This document shows, piece after piece, positions 59,317-64,000 of a DNA stretch of 64,000 bases. The DNA comes from Candidatus Rokuibacteriota bacterium (lineage in GTDB: Bacteria > Methylomirabilota > Methylomirabilia > Rokubacteriales > CSP1-6), in contig JAHFDN010000008.1 of assembly GCA_023248995.1 (NCBI GenBank), positions 1 through 64,000 of the forward strand. The letters run 5' to 3'. A program made the position numbers and the translations under genes. Positions within the stretch are counted from its first letter, which is position 1; the number at the start of each line of letters is the position of its first letter. A model generated the notes under the pieces. That model saw only the letters and a list, made by a program, of their open reading frames with translations. It was not told the origin of the DNA and did not search any database.

Positions 59317-59529
59317 CTAGTGTTCCATCCCGTAAGTCGCGTTCTGTCAGGATGGCCAGCAGGGCCTGTCGCCGCGAGCAGCCCCACGGTGCTCGCTCCC
59401 GCGTGGCCGGTGCCTTGTCTCCGGCGTGTCTGCTCATGCCGAAAGCCGGCAGCCCAGAGGCGGTCCGCTCCGCGCCGCGGGGCCCCCGCTCGCTGCGCCA
59501 CCCGCTGGCCCTTCCAGACAGAGCAGTAG
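59317..59529 (+). mobile_element. CTAG-bounded MITE-like element, copy B
   Basis: A 213-base copy of the element at 17953-18188, in the same orientation and about 95 percent identical by eye, but missing about 22 bases near the right end (between CGCTGGCC and TTCCAGACAG). The left edge is CTAG; the right edge reads GTAG, a decayed duplication. Together with flanking sequence it fills the 398-base gap between rlpA and phnX, which otherwise holds only the phnX promoter. Open frames across it are not genes. Confidence 0.85.
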
Positions 59530-59569
59530 TTTCTCCCGACCAGGGTCAGCGGGACCGGGCTCGTCCTCC

Positions 59570-59598
59570 TTGACAGTCTCCTCGATCCCGCATAAATT
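59570..59598 (+). promoter_or_regulatory. Sigma70-type promoter of phnX
   Basis: TTGACA (59570-59575), 17 bases, TAAATT (59593-59598), then GGGAGGG ahead of ATG 59625. It lies 40 bases beyond repeat copy B. Confidence 0.6.
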
Positions 59599-59624
59599 CA
59601 CGGCAATACTTTCGGGAGGGATAC

Positions 59625-60455
59625 ATGGTCTTTCACTACAAGCGCAGCTACCGGGGCCCGATCGAGGCCGTCCTCCTTGACTGGGCCGGCACCACCATGG
59701 ACTTCGGCTGTCTCGCGCCAGCGGTGGTTTTCGTGGAGGTCTTCAAGCGCAAGCGCGTGCCCATCTCCATGGAGGAGGCCCGGGCGCCGATGGGCGCCCA
59801 CAAGCGGGTGCACATCCAGCGCGTCACCGAGCTCGACTCGGTGCGCCAGCGCTGGCAGGCCGTGCACGGCCGGCTGCCGAGCGACGACGACGTCGAGGGG
59901 ATGTTCGCCGAGTTCGTCCCGCTGCAGCTCGAGTGCCTCTCGGCGTACTCCGAGCTCATCCCGGGCACGCTCGAGGTCGTCGAGCAGCTGCGCCGGCGCG
60001 GCATCAAGATCGGCTCCACCACCGGCTACACGACCCCGATGATGGCGATCAATCTCCGGGACGCCGCGCGCCAGGGCTACAAGCCCGACTCCACCGTGTG
60101 CGCGAGCGACGTGCCGGCCGGCCGCCCCTCCCCCTACATGTGCCTCCAGAACGTGATCAACCTCGGCGTCTCGACCGTCCAGGCCTGCGTCAAGGTTGAC
60201 GACACCATCCCCGGCGTCGAGGAGGGCCTCAACGCGGGGATGTGGACCATCGGGCTCGCCGTCAGCGGCAACGAGGTCGGCCTGTCGCGCCCCGACTGGG
60301 AGGCGCTGCCGCAGGGGGACAAGCACGCCAAGCGGGAGCGCGCCCATAGCCGCCTCTGGCAGGCGGGCGCGCACTACGTCGTGGATAGCATCGCGGACAT
60401 CATGCCCTGCATTGACGACATCGAGGAGCGCCTTCATCGCGGAGAGCAGCCGTAG
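59625..60455 (+). CDS. phnX: Phosphonoacetaldehyde hydrolase
   Basis: PhnX splits the C-P bond of phosphonoacetaldehyde to acetaldehyde and phosphate. This 276-residue HAD enzyme has the nucleophile Asp19 in AVLLDWAGTTMD, the Schiff-base Lys60 in the cap motif MGAHKRVHI, GSTTGYTTPMM, DVPAGRPSPYMC and VKVDDTIPGVEEG. All match the family. It is followed by a class III aminotransferase gene, together implying use of 2-aminoethylphosphonate or its hydroxy form as a phosphorus source. Confidence 0.94.
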   Translation: MVFHYKRSYRGPIEAVLLDWAGTTMDFGCLAPAVVFVEVFKRKRVPISMEEARAPMGAHKRVHIQRVTELDSVRQRWQAVHGRLPSDDDVEGMFAEFVPLQLECLSAYSELIPGTLEVVEQLRRRGIKIGSTTGYTTPMMAINLRDAARQGYKPDSTVCASDVPAGRPSPYMCLQNVINLGVSTVQACVKVDDTIPGVEEGLNAGMWTIGLAVSGNEVGLSRPDWEALPQGDKHAKRERAHSRLWQAGAHYVVDSIADIMPCIDDIEERLHRGEQP

Positions 60456-60503
60456 GGGCGGCCCCCCCTGGCGCCGCGTCGCCTCCGGTCGAGGACACGC
60501 CCG

Positions 60504-61853
60504 GTGACCCCGCCCTCCTTCGAGGCCTTCGAAGGCGATACGAACGTCTCCCCCCGGCGCGACGAGTGGGCGGAACGGCACCTCGCCCCCGCGACGCGGC
60601 GCTGGCTCGAGGAAGACCAGCGGTACTTCCTGCGCCAGGCCCTCTCCACGCCGTGCCTCAACGTGCTCTCGCGCTGCCACGAGCTCTACGTGGAGGATCT
60701 CGAGGGTCGGCGGTACCTGGACTTTCACGGCAACAGCGTCCATCAGGTCGGGTTCGGCAACCCCGCCGTGATCGGGGCCATCAAGGCGCAGCTCGACGAG
60801 CTGGCGTTCTGCCCGCGCCGCTACACGAATCTGCCGGCCATCGCGCTGGCGAAGAAGCTGGCCGAGATCACGCCCGGCAACCTCGGGAAGTCCCTCTTCT
60901 GCCCGAGCGGCGCGGGGGCGATCGGCATGGCGCTTCGCCTGGCCCGCGCCGCGACCGGACGGTACAAGACGCTCTCGATGTGGGAGTCTTTTCACGGCGC
61001 GTCGCTCGATGCGAGCAGCGTCGGCGGGGAGCAGCTCTTCCGGGGAGGGATCGGGCCGCTCCTCCCCGGGACCGAACACGTGCCGCCGCCGAACGCCTAC
61101 CGCTGCCTCTGGGGGTGCGGCGGCCAGTGCGATCTGCGGTGCGCGCGGTACATCGAGTACGCGCTCGAAACCGAGGGGGACGTCGCCGCGGTTGTCGCCG
61201 AGCCGGTGCGGAGCACCCCGTACGTTCCGCACGCGGACTACTGGCGGCGGGTGCGCGAGGCCTGTGACCGCGCCGGGGCGCTCCTGATCTTCGACGAGAT
61301 CCCGCAGGGCCTGGGGCGAACGGGCAAGATGTTCGCGTGTGAGCACTTCGGGGTCGTTCCCGACATCCTCGTGCTCGGCAAGGGGCTCGGCGGCGGCATC
61401 CTGCCGATGGCGGCGATCGTCACGCGGCCGGATCTGGACGTGATGCCCGACCGGGCGCTGGGGCATTACACCCACGAGAAGAACCCGGTGACGTGCGCCG
61501 CCGCGCTGGCCACCATCAACTACATCGAACAGGAACGGCTCGTCGAGCGGGCGCGCATGCTCGGCGAGCACGCGCTGGGACGGCTGCGGGAGATGGCGGC
61601 CCGTCAGCCGCTGATCGGGGACGTCCGGGGTCTAGGGTTGCTGCTCGGGATCGAGCTGGTTCAAAATCGCGAGACCCGCGTGCGCGCGCGCGACGAGGCC
61701 GAGCGCGTCATGTACCGGGCGCTCGAAAAGGGCCTCAGCTTCAAGGTGACGGCGGGCAACATTCTCACCCTCACCCCGCCCCTCACGATCCCCAAAGAGG
61801 AGCTCGATCGCGCGCTCGCGATCGTGGAGGAGTGCATCCGGGAGGTCACCTGA
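60504..61853 (+). CDS. Class III PLP enzyme linked to phosphonate catabolism (PbfA-like candidate)
   Basis: This 449-residue PLP enzyme has YLDFHGNSVHQVGFGNPAVI, FCPSGAGAIGMALRLARAAT, LLIFDEIPQGLGRTGKMFAC and the lysine in VLGKGLGGGILPMAAI, then HYTHEKNPVTCAAALA. A Cys-rich loop (CLWGCGGQCDLRC) is unusual for the class. Standing 48 bases after phnX, it fits a (R)-1-hydroxy-2-aminoethylphosphonate ammonia-lyase (PbfA), which makes phosphonoacetaldehyde, or an aminoethylphosphonate transaminase. The family PhnW is class V, so it is not PhnW. Confidence 0.75.
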   Translation: MTPPSFEAFEGDTNVSPRRDEWAERHLAPATRRWLEEDQRYFLRQALSTPCLNVLSRCHELYVEDLEGRRYLDFHGNSVHQVGFGNPAVIGAIKAQLDELAFCPRRYTNLPAIALAKKLAEITPGNLGKSLFCPSGAGAIGMALRLARAATGRYKTLSMWESFHGASLDASSVGGEQLFRGGIGPLLPGTEHVPPPNAYRCLWGCGGQCDLRCARYIEYALETEGDVAAVVAEPVRSTPYVPHADYWRRVREACDRAGALLIFDEIPQGLGRTGKMFACEHFGVVPDILVLGKGLGGGILPMAAIVTRPDLDVMPDRALGHYTHEKNPVTCAAALATINYIEQERLVERARMLGEHALGRLREMAARQPLIGDVRGLGLLLGIELVQNRETRVRARDEAERVMYRALEKGLSFKVTAGNILTLTPPLTIPKEELDRALAIVEECIREVT

Positions 61854-61901
61854 CCCGCCGCCCGAGGAGGCCTGCCCTCCTGCGAGTCACCCGATCCCCC
61901 A

Positions 61902-62082
61902 CTAGTATTCCGTCCGGAAAGTCATGTTAACGGGGCTGGGACGGCCAGCGGGTGGCGCGGCGAGCGGGGTGCCCCGCGGCGCGGAGCGCACCGCCGCGGG
62001 AGTGAGCACCGTGGGGCTGCTCGCGGCGACAGGCCCTGCTGGCCGTCCCAAACAGAACGCGACTTCCAATACGGAACACTAG
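61902..62082 (-). mobile_element. CTAG-bounded MITE-like element, copy C (inverted, internally deleted)
   Basis: A 181-base copy in the opposite orientation to A and B, lacking about 60 central bases. Both edges are CTAG, and its ends carry CTAGTGTTCCGTATTGG and CTAGTATTCCGTCCGG, still strongly inverted-repeat. The right edge supplies the TAG stop (minus strand, 62081-62079) of the OmpA-type lipoprotein gene. It fills most of the 225 bases between that gene and the aminotransferase. Confidence 0.85.
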
Positions 62083-62591
62083 TTGGCGGGGGCCAGCAGT
62101 CTGACCGTCACACGGCGGTTCTTGGTCTGCTCCGTCGGCGTGCCGTGGTCGGCGAGGGGGCCGAGGCCAACCGACCGAATCCGCGCCGGCTCCACCCCCC
62201 TCTCGACGAGGTAGCGGCGCACCGCCTCCACCCTCTTCTGGCTGAGGTGGAGGTTATAGTCGCGCGTTCCCGCAGAGTCCGCATACCCCTCGAGGTCCAC
62301 CGTCAACTTGGCGCTCTCCCGGAGCTTCTTGGTCAGGGCGACAAGCTGGGCCTTCGCGCTTTCGGTAAGATCCGACCGGTCGAACCCGAACTGCACGTCG
62401 AGAGTCAGTACCTGAGCCGGTCGGCCGTTTGCCTCCTGGGCCCTGGCGCTCACTTGCCCGTCTTCGCCCCGCTGCTGGTATTCAGCCTCTTGCGTTCCTA
62501 GGCGATCGGCGACCCATTCCTTCACCGCGCAACCCGAGGCCACGATGAGCAGTGCTGAGAGCAAGATCCCGCCCCGCAAAGCGTGTCGCAT
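62079..62591 (-). CDS. OmpA-family lipoprotein
   Basis: This 170-residue protein has a lipobox IVASGC near residue 21 and an OmpA C-terminal domain (about 60-168) with VQFGFDRSDLTESAKAQL, LEGYADSAGTRDYNLHLSQK, RVEAVRRYLVERGVEP and KNRRVTV. It binds peptidoglycan in the family. GAGGAGGG precedes ATG 62591, and a -24/-12 promoter lies farther upstream. The TAG stop coincides with the edge of repeat copy C. Confidence 0.9.
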   Translation of the reverse strand: MRHALRGGILLSALLIVASGCAVKEWVADRLGTQEAEYQQRGEDGQVSARAQEANGRPAQVLTLDVQFGFDRSDLTESAKAQLVALTKKLRESAKLTVDLEGYADSAGTRDYNLHLSQKRVEAVRRYLVERGVEPARIRSVGLGPLADHGTPTEQTKNRRVTVRLLAPAN

Positions 62592-62637
62592 AGCACCCTC
62601 CTCTTAGGGATAGCATTGTGGGTCAATCTGACATGGG

Positions 62638-62653
62638 TGCAACGGCTTTGCCA
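62638..62653 (-). promoter_or_regulatory. Sigma54 (-24/-12) promoter of the OmpA-family lipoprotein
   Basis: On the minus strand TGGCA-AAGCCG-TTGCA has GG and GC exactly 12 bases apart (GG at 62652-62651, GC at 62640-62639). The predicted start near 62627 leaves about 36 bases before ATG 62591. Confidence 0.7.
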
Positions 62654-62824
62654 GATCGCGGGGTGCGTGGTAATTCCACGAAGGAACAGCGGTTAGGCGT
62701 ACTGGCCAGGGAGCGAGATCAGCCCGTCGCGTTACCGTCGTGACACCGGCAGTCGATCGGCTGACGTTGGGCGCGGCCCCTTCGAGGAGGGCCCCGGGGC
62801 GTGAGGCGCTCGCCCGCTTTTTGC

Positions 62825-62853
62825 TTGTCACCAACTGCGGAAGGGAGTATTCA
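62825..62853 (+). promoter_or_regulatory. Sigma70-type promoter of the globin gene
   Basis: TTGTCA (62825-62830), 17 bases, TATTCA (62848-62853), 33 bases before ATG 62886. The surrounding sequence turns AT-richer here. Confidence 0.5.
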
Positions 62854-62885
62854 GTCAAAAAAGTGAAGGAGCCGCAGGTGGTGAT

Positions 62886-63290
62886 ATGAGTGAACAAGAC
62901 GTTGAGATGTTCAACGACAGCCTCGAACGGTGTAAAAGCACGTCCGGATTCTTGGGTCGCTTCTACGAACTCTTTTTGGCGTCGTCAGAGGAAGTATCGG
63001 AGAAGTTCAAGCACACGGACTTTAGGAAGCAGAAGAGAGCACTCATGACGTCGTTGTACATGATGATGCTCGTCACCGAAGGGAGGGCCGAAGGCGACGC
63101 CTATTTGGAGCGAATCGCAAAGGTGCACAGCAAGAGTCAAATGGATATCAAGCCGAAGCTATATGAGCTTTGGCTGGACTGTTTGATCCAGGCCGTGAGG
63201 GAATTTGACCCATTGTTCAACGAGGAAACCGAGAGGGCATGGCGAAATATCATGCGACCGGGAATTGAATTTATGAAATCTAGGTACTAG
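62886..63290 (+). CDS. Globin-like protein, low G+C
   Basis: This 134-residue all-helical protein fits a single-domain bacterial globin: SGFLGRFYELFLASSEEVSE (helices A-C), KQKRALMTSLYMMMLVTEG (E region), the candidate proximal His in LERIAKVHSKSQMDIKPKLY (F-G), and LWLDCLIQAVREFDPLFNEE with AWRNIMRPGIEFM (H helix). Codon use is much more AT-rich than that of its neighbours, with many AAA, TTT, TTG and GAA codons, suggesting recent transfer. Whether it binds heme is not certain. Confidence 0.7.
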   Translation: MSEQDVEMFNDSLERCKSTSGFLGRFYELFLASSEEVSEKFKHTDFRKQKRALMTSLYMMMLVTEGRAEGDAYLERIAKVHSKSQMDIKPKLYELWLDCLIQAVREFDPLFNEETERAWRNIMRPGIEFMKSRY

Positions 63291-63315
63291 CCACGCACGG
63301 TGCGAGGGCGGCGGG

Positions 63316-63999
63316 TCAGTGATCGAAGTGGAAGAGGATCGTGGAACGGCCTGCCGTGTAGCTGGACTTCACGCGATCGGCGTAGCGGCGGAGCATGAAG
63401 CCGGCGAGCTTCCGCTGGCCCTCCTCCGACTCTATGATTTCCTCGTTGCTCGGGCGCTTGTCGGGCAGCTGGAGCGCTGCGCCCGCGTACGACACCCGGA
63501 GGTCGAGGTTGAACTCGTCGAAACTCGCCTCGATCTCGAGCGGGCCCTGAGGAGCACAGCCCTCCACGATTGTCTCGACCGATTGCGTGAGGTTGAACTT
63601 CGCCCGATCGATGACGTCCCGCCGCGCGCCCCACGCGGCCCCCTGGGCTTCCATGAAGTCCTCGATCTTCGCGGGGTCCAGCTCGCGCGGCTCGAGGGTG
63701 AGCTGCTGCGTGCGCCGAACGCCGAGACGAAAGACCGCGTTCAGGACCAGAGCCAACACCGTCCCGAGGACGAGGGAGCTACCCGTGAACGGCTGGAGCG
63801 TCGGGCGCAGGCTGTGGAAAAACGACGGGTAGAGATCCACGGCAAGCCCGATGGTGAAGGAGAGCCCGATCACGAACGTCCGGCGGGCGTCGAGCATTCG
63901 CGACGTGACGATCTGCAGGCCGTTGATGAAGACAAAGCACGCCGAGAACCACAGGGTCGCGCCGAGGACCGGCTGCGGCATGATGGCGAGGAGGGCGGC
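63316..63999 (-). CDS. NCS2 (uracil/xanthine-type) permease, C-terminal part with appended cytoplasmic domain
   Basis: The gene runs off the window, so only the last 227 residues are seen. The frame enters at AALLAIMPQPVLGATLWF and ends in about four helices of a nucleobase:cation symporter (FINGLQIVTSRMLDARRTFV). After the last helix come about 115 extra residues (KFNLTQSVETIVEGCAPQGP, LEIEASFDEFNLDLRVSYAG) that resemble an ATPase/anti-sigma-type (HATPase_c-like) domain, which ordinary NCS2 permeases lack. Confidence 0.7.
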   Translation of the reverse strand, partial: AALLAIMPQPVLGATLWFSACFVFINGLQIVTSRMLDARRTFVIGLSFTIGLAVDLYPSFFHSLRPTLQPFTGSSLVLGTVLALVLNAVFRLGVRRTQQLTLEPRELDPAKIEDFMEAQGAAWGARRDVIDRAKFNLTQSVETIVEGCAPQGPLEIEASFDEFNLDLRVSYAGAALQLPDKRPSNEEIIESEEGQRKLAGFMLRRYADRVKSSYTAGRSTILFHFDH

Positions 64000-64000
64000 C

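Noticed and set aside
59186-59437. Minus-strand ORF beginning SRHAGDKAPATRERAPWGCS, similar to one in copy A (16874-18073)
   Set aside because: The similarity comes from the mobile repeat itself. The frames differ in length and run into unrelated sequence on leaving the repeat.
1-64000. Transposase, integrase, phage or toxin-antitoxin genes
   Set aside because: None could be recognised; the repeat elements are non-autonomous and their mobilising enzyme must be elsewhere.

Overview
The window is high-G+C DNA (by eye roughly two thirds G+C or more over most of its length) from a Gram-negative-type bacterium. Outer-membrane and periplasm genes are common: MlaA, Pal, a second OmpA-type lipoprotein, RlpA with a SPOR domain, a Slt-type transglycosylase and several lipobox lipoproteins. 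Gene density is high, ATGA/GTGA stop-start overlaps are frequent, and both sigma70-like and sigma54-like (-24/-12) promoters are visible. The mix of environmental traits (many ABC importers, molybdate/tungstate uptake, a PQQ-type dehydrogenase, phosphonate and amine catabolism, BluB) would fit a soil or sediment lineage such as Candidatus Rokubacteria/Methylomirabilota. That assignment is inference only; there is no rRNA or other marker here to prove it.

Layout. 1-1452: end of a LivF-type ABC ATPase plus a MetE-like methyltransferase. 1452-7698: a nested metal-oxyanion operon, tupA-tupB-[modA-modB-modC]-tupC, whose last ORF is fused in frame through one membrane segment to a glucose/sorbosone dehydrogenase domain. 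7759-18837: a housekeeping stretch with a DUF465 protein, moaC, a histone-deacetylase-like hydrolase, tmk, holB, a YaaT/PSP1 protein, metG, a DUF2914 membrane protein, a YbaK deacylase, tatD, an M28 peptidase and a HAD phosphatase. 18834-21625: small regulatory and accessory genes, including a MucR-type regulator behind a -24/-12 promoter. 21904-28425: a secreted-protein operon (beta-propeller/Ig/PKD protein, lipoprotein, large phospholipase C-like protein) split by a CTAG-bounded repeat. 28456-39922: MlaA, S58 peptidase, a HisC-like gene broken by an amber codon, glnD, a CDP-alcohol phosphatidyltransferase, a lytic transglycosylase, RDD and M48 proteins. 40161-47782: a DedA-rhodanese protein with an in-frame UGA in its active-site loop, a zinc-ribbon/TonB-like protein, BluB, GGDEF, an alcohol dehydrogenase and Pal. 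47990-58465: two importer operons (sugar/polyol type and peptide type), each without its own ATPase and each carrying a class III aminotransferase. 59625-61853: phosphonate catabolism. 61902-64000: a repeat copy, an OmpA-type lipoprotein, a low-G+C globin and the end of an NCS2 permease.

The main oddities are: (i) miniature inverted-repeat elements bounded by CTAG that sit exactly on TAG stop codons and leave operons readable; (ii) a candidate selenocysteine codon, followed by a bulged-U hairpin, in the DedA-rhodanese gene; (iii) four strong -24/-12 promoters, two of them before OmpA-family lipoproteins; (iv) the TupC-dehydrogenase fusion; and (v) a REP-like palindrome translated inside holB.
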